Program-made: the position numbers and the translations under genes
Assembly (NCBI RefSeq): GCF_030409685.1
Contig: NZ_JAUFQJ010000004.1
Span: forward strand, 806,001-870,000
Reading direction: 5' to 3'
DNA: 64,000 bases
Source of the DNA: Ferruginibacter paludis
GTDB lineage: Bacteria > Bacteroidota > Bacteroidia > Chitinophagales > Chitinophagaceae
The notes under the pieces: generated by a model
The model's input: the letters and a program-made list of their open reading frames with translations, nothing else
What the model was told of the DNA's origin: nothing
Databases searched by the model: none
Shown here: positions 43,448 to 52,873 of the stretch, in pieces
Layout: every line of letters begins with the position of its first letter
Position numbering within the stretch: position 1 is the first letter of the stretch

Positions 43448-44722
43448 TTAAGGAGTGTAGGTTATTTTGTAAAGAAATCCTTTTGAATCATCGGTTACAT
43501 ACAGTGAACCATCAGGTCCCTGGGCTAGTCCGCATGGACGATGATCGGCACGACCTGAAGCAGTTTTTTCAGGAGAGCCCGAAAAATTATCTGCAAATAT
43601 TTCCCATTCGCCAGCAGGCTTTCCATCTTTAAAAGGCTGGAACACCACAAAGTAACCGGCCTGTGGTTCGGGTGACCTGTTCCATGATCCGTGAAAGGCA
43701 ATGAAAGCACCATTTTTATATTTTTCCGGAAATTGATTGCCTGTATAAAATAATAATCCGTTGGGCGCCATGTGGGCAGGATACGCTGCCGCCGGTTCCA
43801 GGTATTTTGAATCCGCTGCAGTCTTTCCATCGCCGCCATATTCGGGCGCAAGTATATTTTTATGTTGCGCCAAGTCATAGTACAGGTAGGGCCAGCCTGC
43901 ATCATCTCCTTTCTTTAAAGCAAACATACATTCTGCCGGGTTTAGGGCTGATTGCTGCACCGTATATAAATCGGGGAATATATCATGCAACTGATCCCTC
44001 CCGTGTTGCATTACAAAGAGCTGATTGTTCTGCTGGTTCCAGTCGAGGCCAACAATATTTCTTAGCCCTGTTGCATACCTGACTCCGTCGGCATAGGTTT
44101 GATTGAGCTTATCATGTTTAAACATCCAGATACCACCGGCAGAATCCAGCATCGGGCAACCTTTTCTGCCCATAGAACCTTTTTGCCTGTCTTTTTCCTG
44201 GCAGCTGTTTAACCAGGCCCCAATATTTACATAGATGTTACCTTCGTTATCCAGTACCAGTGATTTTGTTTCATGCTGCCAGCGGTTAATTAATCCGGTT
44301 ACTATTTTTTCCGGCGCTGCCGGATTGATGACTTCATTTTTTGCATCAAGTTTATACCTGAAAACTTCTTCATTGCTGGAACTGTAGAGGTAGCCGTCCT
44401 TAATGTATATTCCTGTGCCGCCATAATTACCAAACCCGTTTTTAACAACCGCTTTGCCATTGGCTTCCTGTAAATAAATAGTGCCCTTGCCGTTAACCGG
44501 CTTTGCCAGCCGTACATAAATTCCACCCTGGGGCGTTACAACAATATGCCGGGCCTTACCCATATTTTCCGCAAGTATCGTCGCCTTAAATTTGGCAGGC
44601 AATTTCAAGCCTGCGTTGTCATCTGTTATTTTTAAAACAGGCTTAACGCTTGTTTGTGCGTCAGCCAGCGTTGTACAAAATATCGCAGCAATGACCCCTG
44701 CGTAAACGAAAACTTTTTTCAT
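43448..44722 (-). CDS. PQQ-dependent sugar dehydrogenase-like protein (sorbosone dehydrogenase family)
   Basis: 424 residues with a signal peptide from ATG 44722 (MKKVFVYAGVIAAIFCTTLADAQ); the longer frame from 44839 adds no sensible sequence. A six-bladed propeller of the glucose/sorbosone dehydrogenase type is indicated by segments such as YATGLRNIVGLDWNQQ, HGRDQLHDIFPDLY, AYPAHMAPNGLLFYTG and HRPCGLAQGPDGSLYVTDD. It would oxidise a sugar in the periplasm and pass electrons to the cytochrome c encoded directly downstream. Cofactor PQQ must be imported if the organism cannot make it. Confidence 0.88.
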   Translation of the reverse strand: MKKVFVYAGVIAAIFCTTLADAQTSVKPVLKITDDNAGLKLPAKFKATILAENMGKARHIVVTPQGGIYVRLAKPVNGKGTIYLQEANGKAVVKNGFGNYGGTGIYIKDGYLYSSSNEEVFRYKLDAKNEVINPAAPEKIVTGLINRWQHETKSLVLDNEGNIYVNIGAWLNSCQEKDRQKGSMGRKGCPMLDSAGGIWMFKHDKLNQTYADGVRYATGLRNIVGLDWNQQNNQLFVMQHGRDQLHDIFPDLYTVQQSALNPAECMFALKKGDDAGWPYLYYDLAQHKNILAPEYGGDGKTAADSKYLEPAAAYPAHMAPNGLLFYTGNQFPEKYKNGAFIAFHGSWNRSPEPQAGYFVVFQPFKDGKPAGEWEIFADNFSGSPEKTASGRADHRPCGLAQGPDGSLYVTDDSKGFLYKITYTP

Positions 44723-44913
44723 TTGTTGATATTTATTTTCTAAAAAGTATATAAAGATAATTACCCAACTGATATTACAATTAACTGGCAAAACTGTTGA
44801 ACTAAATCTACAAATTGGCTGTTTACATTTTTTACTCAATTATAACAACAACTGTTAAGCCTTTCTATTTACCCTCACGGAGCACTTGCAACTTTATACC
44901 AGCACTGGTTCTT

Positions 44914-44921
44914 TATCTTTA
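44914..44921 (+). promoter_or_regulatory. -7-like element of the penicillin acylase-family gene
   Basis: TATCTTTA followed by C, about 15 bases before ATG 44936. The same TATCTTTAC precedes the beta-barrel gene at 17552. Confidence 0.4.
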
Positions 44922-44935
44922 CAAAAAATAAAACA

Positions 44936-47122
44936 ATGCCTGTAAAAAAAATATTGCTGCTGTTGCTGGTACCGATACAATTATTGGCCCAAAATTTTTC
45001 CGGTAAAGAAATCAGCCGCTGGCAGCACCAGGCTAAACAGGTAACCATTACAAGAGATAACTGGGGCATTCCCCACATCAGTGGCAACACAGATGCCGAT
45101 GCTGTATTTGGATTATTGTATGCGCAGTGCGAAGATGATTTTAAAAGAGTAGAACTAAACTACATTGAAAAGTTGGGCAGGATGGCAGAGATAAAAGGCG
45201 AAGCCGTTTTGTACGATGACCTGTTGCTGCAATTATTGATTGACACTGCGGATGCGAAAAAAGATTACAATACGGCCGCCCCGTGGTTAAAAAAATTATT
45301 GAATGCTTATGCGGATGGTATTAATTACTACCTGTATAAAAATCCACAGGTAAAGCCACTAATGATCCACCGCTTTCAGCCATGGTACCCACTGTTGTGG
45401 ACTGATGGCAGCATTGGTGCTATTAACACGGCAGATATTTCCACCGCTGAGTTAAAGAATTTTTATAGCGGTGACGCAAAACCTGCGGTTGCATTGGCAA
45501 AAGATCCTGATCAGCAAACAGGTTCCAATGGCTTTGCATTTGGTCCTTCTGTTACTGCCAGCGGCAACGCCATTTTATATATCAACCCGCATGTTACATT
45601 TTATTTCAGGCCCGAAGTACAGGTTACCAGCAAGGAAGGGTTGAATGCATATGGCGCTGTTACCTGGGGCCAGTTTTTTGTTTACCAGGGATTTAATGAG
45701 CATTGCGGCTGGATGCATACCAGTAACAATGTGGATGTGGCCGACTTATACGAAGAAAAAATAAGCACAAAAAACAAACAATTTTTTTACGAATACAATC
45801 ACCAGTTAAAACCCGTAAGGCAAAAGAAAATGGTATTGCGGTTTGCTGAAAATGGATTGTTGAAAACAAAAAATATTACCGCCTTTTTTACGCAGCACGG
45901 GCCAGTGATGGCCATGCGCAATAACAAATGGATCAGCCTGAAATCTTTCAACCGTTCTGCCATTAGTTTACAACAAAGCTGGCTGCGTACCAAAGCGAAG
46001 GGATTTGACGATTATAAAAAAGTAATGGACCTGAAAGCCAATACAAGCAACAATACGGTGTATGCGGATGACAAAGGCAATATCGCTTACTGGCATGGTA
46101 ATTTTATACCTATCCGGGATAAAAAGTTAAACTGGGCATTGCCGGTAGATGGATCCACTTCTGCTACGGAATGGAAAGGTTTACACGAACAGCAAGATAT
46201 TGTGCACCTGTTTAACCCACCTAACGGATGGCTGCAAAATTGCAACTCCACTCCCTTTTCTGTTGCCGGAAATTATAGCCCGAAAAAAGAAAATTACCCT
46301 GCTTATATGGCGCCTGACGGAGAAAATTTTCGTGGTGTAAATGCGGTGAGAATTTTAGGACGGGCAAATAAATACACCGTGGATAAAGTGATTGCAGCAG
46401 GTTATAATACTTATCTTTCAGCATTTGAAGTGTTGGTTCCGGCACTCATCAATTCATTTGAAAAGAGTATTGCGAGCGGGGATACTACTTACAATAATTT
46501 GAAAGAACCCATCGCAATTTTAAAAACCTGGGATTATCATTCTGGCGAATCATCTGTGGCTACCACGCTGGCCATTGAGTGGGCTCAGAAATTAGACAAA
46601 CTGTTACAGAAAGTATATGTAGATGAAGGTGAAACCGACCAGGTACAAAACACCAAACACTTCGCTGCTGTTGCAACGGCAGCACAACTGCTGCCACCAC
46701 TAACAGCTGTTGTAAATGAATTAACCGGTAAGTTTGGTAACTGGCAAATTGCCTGGGGAACCATCAACCGTTTTCAGCGGATTACTGACAATATCCCTGA
46801 TGAGTACCACGATAGTTTGCCCAGTTTACCCATGGGTTTTGCCTCGGCATTGTGGGGACAAATACCATCTTATAACAGCAGATATTCCGCAGGTAATAAA
46901 AAGCGGTATGGTGTAAGTGGTAACAGTTTTATTTGTGCTGTTGAGTTTGGGAAAAAGATAATTGCAAAATCATTACTGGCTGGTGGTGAAAGTGGCGATC
47001 CATTATCCAAACATTTTAAAGATCAGGCTGAAATGTACACCCATGGCCAGTTTAAAGAAGTATTGTTTTATCCGGAAGATATAGCGAAGCACGTAGAAAA
47101 AAAATATCATCCGGGCGAATAG
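44936..47122 (+). CDS. Penicillin acylase family protein, exported Ntn-hydrolase
   Basis: 728-residue precursor with a signal peptide (to about 19, LLAQ). An alpha chain (VTITRDNWGIPHISGNTDAD...) precedes a spacer; autocatalytic cleavage is expected before Ser197 in DQQTGSNGFAFGPS, which becomes the N-terminal nucleophile of the beta chain. NNTVYADDKGNIAYWHGNF carries the conserved oxyanion Asn region. The family includes penicillin and acyl-homoserine-lactone acylases; the substrate here is unknown. A dispersed-repeat-like element follows the stop. Confidence 0.92.
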   Translation: MPVKKILLLLLVPIQLLAQNFSGKEISRWQHQAKQVTITRDNWGIPHISGNTDADAVFGLLYAQCEDDFKRVELNYIEKLGRMAEIKGEAVLYDDLLLQLLIDTADAKKDYNTAAPWLKKLLNAYADGINYYLYKNPQVKPLMIHRFQPWYPLLWTDGSIGAINTADISTAELKNFYSGDAKPAVALAKDPDQQTGSNGFAFGPSVTASGNAILYINPHVTFYFRPEVQVTSKEGLNAYGAVTWGQFFVYQGFNEHCGWMHTSNNVDVADLYEEKISTKNKQFFYEYNHQLKPVRQKKMVLRFAENGLLKTKNITAFFTQHGPVMAMRNNKWISLKSFNRSAISLQQSWLRTKAKGFDDYKKVMDLKANTSNNTVYADDKGNIAYWHGNFIPIRDKKLNWALPVDGSTSATEWKGLHEQQDIVHLFNPPNGWLQNCNSTPFSVAGNYSPKKENYPAYMAPDGENFRGVNAVRILGRANKYTVDKVIAAGYNTYLSAFEVLVPALINSFEKSIASGDTTYNNLKEPIAILKTWDYHSGESSVATTLAIEWAQKLDKLLQKVYVDEGETDQVQNTKHFAAVATAAQLLPPLTAVVNELTGKFGNWQIAWGTINRFQRITDNIPDEYHDSLPSLPMGFASALWGQIPSYNSRYSAGNKKRYGVSGNSFICAVEFGKKIIAKSLLAGGESGDPLSKHFKDQAEMYTHGQFKEVLFYPEDIAKHVEKKYHPGE

Positions 47123-47147
47123 TTTACTTCCAGCGGGTAAAAATGCA

Positions 47148-47247
47148 TTAGGGATTGAAGCGGAAAGCCCGCAGCTGAGGGTTTGCGCATGCCTTTATGG
47201 CGAGGACTTGCAGCGTAAAGCCCGGCCCGCAGCAGCGGGAAATGCCC
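47148..47247. repeat. Dispersed-repeat-like GC-rich intergenic element
   Basis: GC-rich segment between AT-rich flanks, with two related halves: GGGATTGAAGCGGAAAGCCC (47151-47170) and GGACTTGCAGCGTAAAGCCC (47204-47223). Between and after them are GCAGCTGAGGG and the hairpin CCCGC-AGCA-GCGGG (47226-47239), ending GGGAAATGCCC. Sequences of this look are intergenic repeats in several Bacteroidota genomes, from memory; a second copy is not in this window. Function unknown. Confidence 0.5.
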
Positions 47248-47297
47248 TTATTAAATTCCGGCACCATTACTACTTTGACAAGAAAACCTTTTAACGC

Positions 47298-48680
47298 TTA
47301 CAACCCATTGTTTTTAATCACATCGGCATACCACAAGGCAGAGGCTTTCGGTATTCGATTGAGCGTTTCTTTCTCCACATAATGTATCCCGAATTTTTTT
47401 GAATAACCGCTGGCCCATTCAAAATTATCCAGCAACGACCAGATAAAGTATCCTTTTACGGGTACGCCCAAATCAATGGCTTCACCAATGGAAGTAATAT
47501 AAGCCTTGAAAAATTCAATTCTTTCCGCGTCATCCACTTTTCCATCCACCAGTTGATCATCAAAGGCACACCCGTTTTCTGTAATAAAAACAGCAGGGTT
47601 ATTATATCGTTCCGCAATCCATTGCAGCAGTTTTTTACATCCCCACGGAACAATGGCCCATTGCATATCTGTTAGCTTCCAGTCTGCATCTATACTCAGG
47701 TTCACGTCCTGGTCTTCTGAAAGTCCTCCATTACCGTATACACTTCCCTCCTCTTTATTGTTGGTTGCGTCAGATGCATACATAGTAGTGTAATGGTTCA
47801 ATCCAAAAAAATCAGACGAGCCTTTGAGCGATTTTTTTTCGGCCTCAGTAAATGATGGCAGGCGGTCACCCAATCTTTCTTTCATCACTGCGGGATAATC
47901 GCCTTTATAAACAGGATCTGCAAACCAGCCTAAAAAAAACTCCAGCGCTCGTTGCGCCGCGTCTTTGTCTGCATTGCTATCTGTCAGCGGCTCCCGCCAG
48001 TCGCAGTTATTGGTTATGCCAATACAGCCTTCTTGTTGTTGCTGAAATTGAGTGCGGTATAGATGCACCGCCTGTGCATGCGCCAGCAATAAATTATGGC
48101 CTGCTACATAAGGCAGATCGTTTGATTTTTTACCTGGTGCAAACACGCCATGACCATAGCCCAAAATAGCCACCACCCATGCTTCGTTGATGGTGATCCA
48201 ATTTTTTACGCGGTCGCCAAAATGGGTGAAACAAACTTCTGCATAGTCTGCAAACACGGCCGCTATTTCATTACCCAGCCAGCCATCTATTTCAAATTCC
48301 AGCGCAGCAGGTAAATCCCAATGATACAGTGTTACCCATGGCTCAATGCCTGCTGCCAGCAGTTCATTGATCAGCTTGTTATAAAAGTCAATGCCCTGTT
48401 GATTTACAGCACCACGCCCTGCCGGCAATATACGTGACCATGCTATTGAGAATCGGTATGCTTTTAAACCCATGGCTTTCATCAACGCAACGTCTGCGGC
48501 TATGCGATTATAATGATCACAGGCTATTTCACCTGTATCGCCATTTTTTACTTTACCGGGGATCAAACAAAACACGTCCCAAATAGATGGTCCTTTTCCA
48601 TCGGCTTTCCATGCGCCTTCTACCTGGTAAGAAGAAGTGGCACTACCCCAGATAAAGTTGGCCGGAAATTGCTGTATCAT
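47298..48680 (-). CDS. Glycoside hydrolase family 1 beta-glucosidase
   Basis: 460-residue cytoplasmic GH1 (beta/alpha)8 enzyme hydrolysing beta-glucosides or beta-galactosides. Opening FPANFIWGSATSSYQVEGAW, acid/base E166 (TINEAW) and nucleophile E368 (FITENG) are all present, as is LTLYHWD-type WVTLYHWDLP. No signal peptide. It is divergent from the sodium:solute symporter gene, which could import its substrate, with a 321-base gap between. Confidence 0.96.
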   Translation of the reverse strand: MIQQFPANFIWGSATSSYQVEGAWKADGKGPSIWDVFCLIPGKVKNGDTGEIACDHYNRIAADVALMKAMGLKAYRFSIAWSRILPAGRGAVNQQGIDFYNKLINELLAAGIEPWVTLYHWDLPAALEFEIDGWLGNEIAAVFADYAEVCFTHFGDRVKNWITINEAWVVAILGYGHGVFAPGKKSNDLPYVAGHNLLLAHAQAVHLYRTQFQQQQEGCIGITNNCDWREPLTDSNADKDAAQRALEFFLGWFADPVYKGDYPAVMKERLGDRLPSFTEAEKKSLKGSSDFFGLNHYTTMYASDATNNKEEGSVYGNGGLSEDQDVNLSIDADWKLTDMQWAIVPWGCKKLLQWIAERYNNPAVFITENGCAFDDQLVDGKVDDAERIEFFKAYITSIGEAIDLGVPVKGYFIWSLLDNFEWASGYSKKFGIHYVEKETLNRIPKASALWYADVIKNNGL

Positions 48681-49001
48681 AAATTATAAATGAAGTGTTC
48701 AAAAAATAGTTGCTCCTGAAAATTAAAAACACTTAAACGAGCTGCCAAGTTATTGCTTTTATACATGCTTATTAAAAGCAGGTTCTAAATCCGGATTTTT
48801 TTTCAGCTATGCCGGTAAAAGCTGTATATTTCAATAGGCTCATGTGGAGTTTACAATACTGATACTTTTTTAATTTTTGTTGCGCACATTTCAACAGCAG
48901 GCCTGTAAAATATTGTTAAATGAAAAATATTGATTTACTTAATGGATTGATGTGATCTGCCCGTACAACCGGCACTTTCATACATCCTCTAAAACTAACA
49001 A
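48681..49001. other. Divergent intergenic region, no gene seen
   Basis: AT-rich spacer between the GH1 and symporter starts. A TATATTTC (48827-48834) resembles a -7 box but nothing convincing is in place at -33, and no inverted repeat or RNA stands out. Confidence 0.4.
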
Positions 49002-50933
49002 ATGTATATTCTTTCAACGATTGACCTGCTGATAATACTCGCCTATTTCGTCCTGATGGTGTTTCTTGGTTTTTATATGAAAAACAAGGCAAAAAAAAGT
49101 AAAGATGCATATTTGATGGCCGGCAAATCCTTACCCTGGTATGCTTTGGGGCTGAGCGATGCCAGCGATATGTTCGACATCAGCGGCACGATGTTGCTCA
49201 CCAGCATGGCTTTTTTATATGGATTTAAAAGTGTCTTTATTCCCTGGATGTGGCCGGTTTTTAACCAGGTTTTCCTGATGGTATTCTTAAGCCGCTGGTT
49301 GCGCCGTAGCAATGCTACTACCGGTGCAGAATGGTTAAAAACACGCTTTGGTTTAACTGACCGTGGTGTTGGCCAAAGCCATAAAGTAGTTGTTGCTTTT
49401 GCGCTTATTTTATGCATTGGATACATGGCATACGCCTTTGTAGGTGTAGGCGAATTTCTACAGATCTTCCTGCCTTATGAACGGATAAAAGATACGCTGC
49501 CCTTTCTAAATCATGGTGAGGCGGCTTTTACTGCAGGCTCCGACCAATATAAAGCAGCACTCGAAATTTCCAAACACAGTACTGCCCAGTTTTACGGTGT
49601 CAGCATTTGTTTGATAGCCATGTTGTATAGCATTTTAGGTGGCATGCATGGAATAGTGTTGGCAGATGTGATCAAGTACATGATCATGATTGTATGCTCC
49701 TTATTTGTTGGTATTATTGCTATGCGGCACCTGAGTGCAACTGGCGTCAATGTGCTGGAAAGAGTGCCCAAGGGCTGGGACTCACCGTTTTTTGGTATGG
49801 ACCTTGGCCTTGACTGGAGCAATAAATTAAATGATGCCAAAATAAAATTGGAGAAAGATGGATACCAGTTGTTTTCAGCTATCATGGGTATGATGTTATT
49901 CAGCGGTATTATGAAGAGCCTGGCTGGTCCTGCACCGAATTACGATTGCCAGAAAATACTGAGCACCAAAAGCCCGGAAGAGGCTGCTAAAATGAGTGGA
50001 TTTATTTCTGTGATATTGATGCCGGTAAGGTATTTTATGACGATGGGGCTTTGTATTATGGGCATCCTGTATTTTAAAGATCTTGACCTGCACAATGGTA
50101 CAGATGGCCTGATTAATTTTGAAAACATCATGCCGTCCGTTATCAGTAAATTTTTACCGGTGGGATTGATCGGGCTGGTGCTGGCCGGTTTTTTAGGTGC
50201 CTTTATGAGTAACTTCAGTGGTACTTTAAATGCAGGACAGGCCTACATTGTGAATGATATTTACCTGAAGTACTTTAATCCGCAGGCAGATCGTAAGAAG
50301 ATAATTGCGATGAGTTATTTAAGCGGCATCGTAATGGTAATTTTTGGTATTGGCCTCGGGCTGCTCATCAAGGATGTCAACATGATTTTCAATATTATTA
50401 CCGCAGGATTATACGGTGGTTTTGTATGTGCCAATGTTTTAAAATGGTATTGGTGGCGCTTTAATGCCAACGGCTTTTTTTACGGTATGCTGGCAGGTAT
50501 TGTGGTGAGCGCCATTCCGCCATTGTTGAGCGTAACGGGCGTTACTACTTATTTTGATGGCACAAGAATGCTGTATTTTTTCCCTCTGTTTATATTAATA
50601 CAATTCATTGCCTGTATCATCGGCACCTATAGAGCACCGCCAACGGATATCCCTACTCTGCTTGCATTTTATAAAAATGTACGGCCATGGGGATTCTGGA
50701 AACCAATCCACTCAATGGCCATGGCAGAAGATCCGACTTTCGAAGCCAATAAAAATTTACCGGTCAATATCTTTAATATTGTTCTTGGTATAAGCGGGCA
50801 AATTTTGCTGATGCTGTTACCGATGTACCTTATCTTAAATCAATGGAACGGGCTGGGGATTGTGATGTCCCTGATAGCGGTAATATTTTTGGTAATGAAA
50901 CGTACCTGGTGGAACCGCCTAAAAGATTTTTAA
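49002..50933 (+). CDS. Sodium:solute symporter (SSS family)
   Basis: 643-residue transporter with about 14 membrane helices, of the sodium/sugar (SGLT-like) family. The N-terminal helix starts STIDLLIILAYFVLMVFLG; the family cytoplasmic DAYLMAGKSLPWYALGLS loop and the TTGAEWLKTRFG segment follow, with ALL-type GLVLAGFLGAFMSNFSGTLNAG in the second repeat. It may import a sugar (or a glycoside) in keeping with the divergent beta-glucosidase. A strong terminator follows. Confidence 0.94.
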   Translation: MYILSTIDLLIILAYFVLMVFLGFYMKNKAKKSKDAYLMAGKSLPWYALGLSDASDMFDISGTMLLTSMAFLYGFKSVFIPWMWPVFNQVFLMVFLSRWLRRSNATTGAEWLKTRFGLTDRGVGQSHKVVVAFALILCIGYMAYAFVGVGEFLQIFLPYERIKDTLPFLNHGEAAFTAGSDQYKAALEISKHSTAQFYGVSICLIAMLYSILGGMHGIVLADVIKYMIMIVCSLFVGIIAMRHLSATGVNVLERVPKGWDSPFFGMDLGLDWSNKLNDAKIKLEKDGYQLFSAIMGMMLFSGIMKSLAGPAPNYDCQKILSTKSPEEAAKMSGFISVILMPVRYFMTMGLCIMGILYFKDLDLHNGTDGLINFENIMPSVISKFLPVGLIGLVLAGFLGAFMSNFSGTLNAGQAYIVNDIYLKYFNPQADRKKIIAMSYLSGIVMVIFGIGLGLLIKDVNMIFNIITAGLYGGFVCANVLKWYWWRFNANGFFYGMLAGIVVSAIPPLLSVTGVTTYFDGTRMLYFFPLFILIQFIACIIGTYRAPPTDIPTLLAFYKNVRPWGFWKPIHSMAMAEDPTFEANKNLPVNIFNIVLGISGQILLMLLPMYLILNQWNGLGIVMSLIAVIFLVMKRTWWNRLKDF

Positions 50934-50962
50934 CCAGCCCCCTGATAACAACCCTGATACCG

Positions 50963-50996
50963 GGCAGCGATAATATCGCTGCCTTCTTTTATTTTT
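50963..50996 (+). terminator. Intrinsic terminator after the symporter gene
   Basis: 10-bp stem GGCAGCGATA / TATCGCTGCC with a one-base centre (loop formed by the inner pairs opening) and a T-rich tail. Confidence 0.75.
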
Positions 50997-51006
50997 GCAG
51001 ATTACT

Positions 51007-51036
51007 ATAAAAATGCGGCCCGAAGAATCGGGCCGC
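51007..51036 (-). terminator. Intrinsic terminator after the fasciclin gene
   Basis: On the minus strand GCGGCCCGA / TCGGGCCGC (9 bp) with a 4-base loop, followed by ATTTTTATA. Confidence 0.82.
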
Positions 51037-51066
51037 CTCATTTAAATTGTATATTGAAAAGTACAC

Positions 51067-51639
51067 CTACTTTGGAAGTAATACATGATCGATTACATGT
51101 ATCACGCCATTGCTTTGATTTACATCCGCGATGGTTACATAAGCCACGCCACCCTTTTCATCTTTAATGGCCACTTTTTTGCCGGCCATCATCGCCGTTA
51201 ATTTACCGCCTGCAACAGTGGTTAATGTTGCCATTCCGTTGCCATCCTTTATCATCTTTACAAGATCAGCAGCGCTCACCTTGCCTGCAACAACATGGTA
51301 AGTTAGTATGCCAGCCAGCATTGATTTGTTTTCTGGTTTCAGCAAGGTGGAAACGGTACCTGCCGGCAGTAAATCAAATGCTGCGTTGGTTGGAGCAAAT
51401 ACAGTGAATGGTCCGGCACTTTGTAAAGTTTCTACCAGCCCAGCGGCTTTAACTGCTGCTACCAGGGTGGTGTGATCTTTACTGTTTACGGCATTGGTCA
51501 CAATGTCTTTGGATGGATACATAGCCGCACCGCCTACCATGACTGTTTTTTCTTTTGACATGTTGCTGGTTTGGGCAAAAGAAAACTGCGTTAATACAAG
51601 GGCAGATGCCACCATCAAAATTGTTTTAAACTTTTTCAT
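51067..51639 (-). CDS. Fasciclin-domain protein, exported
   Basis: 190 residues with a signal peptide (1-22, FSFAQ) and one fasciclin (FAS1) domain: DHTTLVAAVKAAGLVETLQS, the H1 motif GPFTVFAPTNAAFDLLPAG, LAGILTYHVVAGKVSA and H2-like NGVIHVIDHVLLP at the end. FAS1 proteins mediate adhesion. It lies 421 bases downstream of, and on the same strand as, the ECF sigma/RskA pair; in mycobacteria the SigK-RskA system controls fasciclin-domain proteins MPT70/MPT83, so this gene is a likely regulon member. Confidence 0.93.
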   Translation of the reverse strand: MKKFKTILMVASALVLTQFSFAQTSNMSKEKTVMVGGAAMYPSKDIVTNAVNSKDHTTLVAAVKAAGLVETLQSAGPFTVFAPTNAAFDLLPAGTVSTLLKPENKSMLAGILTYHVVAGKVSAADLVKMIKDGNGMATLTTVAGGKLTAMMAGKKVAIKDEKGGVAYVTIADVNQSNGVIHVIDHVLLPK

Positions 51640-52008
51640 TTTGTAAATTTTATGTGTGATTATTTTTAAATTGATTTGATAGATGTACGTGGCTTGCGGT
51701 ATGATGGATTTATAATTTTAGAAAAAAATTGCTTTTTGTTGAAACTATTAAGTGGTGTTAAACAAATAGGTGGATTACTATCACATTGATGAAACAGTAG
51801 TAAAAAGCGGGCTGTGCTAAAAAGAATCGGTAAAAGAAAATATGCCGAAGTGCTGAATTGTTATTGACAAAATTCCAGGGACTTAACCTTCCCTGTAAAG
51901 AATTGTTTATTGATTTTGACGGTCACGAAAGTGGGAAATATAAGATCGGGCGAACGTACATCGCCGTACTCAAATAATAATAATAAAGAAATATCGAAAC
52001 TTACCCGC
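51640..52008. other. Intergenic region upstream of the fasciclin gene
   Basis: No gene. AT-rich with an AAT microsatellite at about 51972-51986. No clean TAnnTTTG element is visible upstream of the fasciclin gene, which would fit control by an alternative sigma factor. Confidence 0.35.
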
Positions 52009-52035
52009 AAAAAAATGCCGGTAAAAAAGACCGGC
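52009..52035 (-). terminator. Terminator after the anti-sigma gene
   Basis: On the minus strand GCCGGT / ACCGGC (6 bp) with a T-rich loop, then a T run of seven. Confidence 0.6.
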
Positions 52036-52060
52036 CATAAAAATTAAGTGGAAATAAATA

Positions 52061-52873
52061 TTACATTTTACCCATCACAAACATGGGCCCTTTCGGGGAT
52101 GTATTGTCTGGTTCACTTTCAAGTGTTATTGCAAAGGCATCCACCTTACCAAAAGTCTTCATCTTTTGAATACGAAATTTATCTCCTTTTTTTGAAGTTA
52201 AAATCATACCACCGCTTACCGGTTTTCCGTCAACAATACCCCATAACTGGTATTGCTTACCCGCAGGCGCTTCAGGCAAATTGCTTGGATCAAGATATAC
52301 TTCTCCTGTATTTTCCATCCAGAAAATTTTTGCGGCAGCGTCGGGTGCTGCTTCAAGTCCTTTTAACGATACGGGCTTGCTGAATTTATTTTGTACCACG
52401 GCCATATCGCCTTCCATGGTTTTGTTTTCATCTTTTAAACTGGCCAGTTCCTGTTGGGTTTGCTGCAGGTTTTGAGATATGTCGTTGCTCTTATTGTACA
52501 ACATAATATTTACGGCAATACTGCCTATCAGTAAAGCTACGGAAGCTGCCGCGGCGTATTTCCAGTATGGAGCAATGCCAATTACAGGCGCCGATATATT
52601 TTTTTCTGGTTTAACCGGCGCAGTTGCAACCGGTGCAGATTCCACTTGTTCATTGTTAATGCGTGCAAATACTTTTTCTTTTACAGAATCAGAAGGTTGC
52701 TTCGCAAAAGCCCGGGCGTACAATTCCATTCCCGATTCTATCTGCTCCAGTTCTTCAGCAACTTCAGGGTATTGTGCAACGTACGCCTGTACATCCCGTT
52801 GCTCCTGTTCAGAGGCGAGGCCGGCAGCGTAAAGCTCCAAAATTCCTGATGATATGATATCCTGCGGTTTCAA
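52061..52873 (-). CDS. RskA-like anti-sigma factor
   Basis: 270-residue single-pass membrane anti-sigma factor. The cytoplasmic N-terminal helix bundle (ILELYAAGLASEQEQRDVQAYV) would bind the sigma factor; a transmembrane helix follows at about 103-126 (YWKYAAAASVALLIGSIAVN). After a coiled-coil stalk (QQTQQELASLKDENKTMEGD), the periplasmic domain is of the RskA type: KIFWMENTGEVYLDPSNLP, GKQYQLWGIVDGKPV and DAFAITLESEP. Its ATG overlaps the sigma gene's stop by four bases (ATGA), so the two are co-translated. Release of sigma is expected to depend on regulated proteolysis. Confidence 0.9.
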   Translation of the reverse strand: MKPQDIISSGILELYAAGLASEQEQRDVQAYVAQYPEVAEELEQIESGMELYARAFAKQPSDSVKEKVFARINNEQVESAPVATAPVKPEKNISAPVIGIAPYWKYAAAASVALLIGSIAVNIMLYNKSNDISQNLQQTQQELASLKDENKTMEGDMAVVQNKFSKPVSLKGLEAAPDAAAKIFWMENTGEVYLDPSNLPEAPAGKQYQLWGIVDGKPVSGGMILTSKKGDKFRIQKMKTFGKVDAFAITLESEPDNTSPKGPMFVMGKM

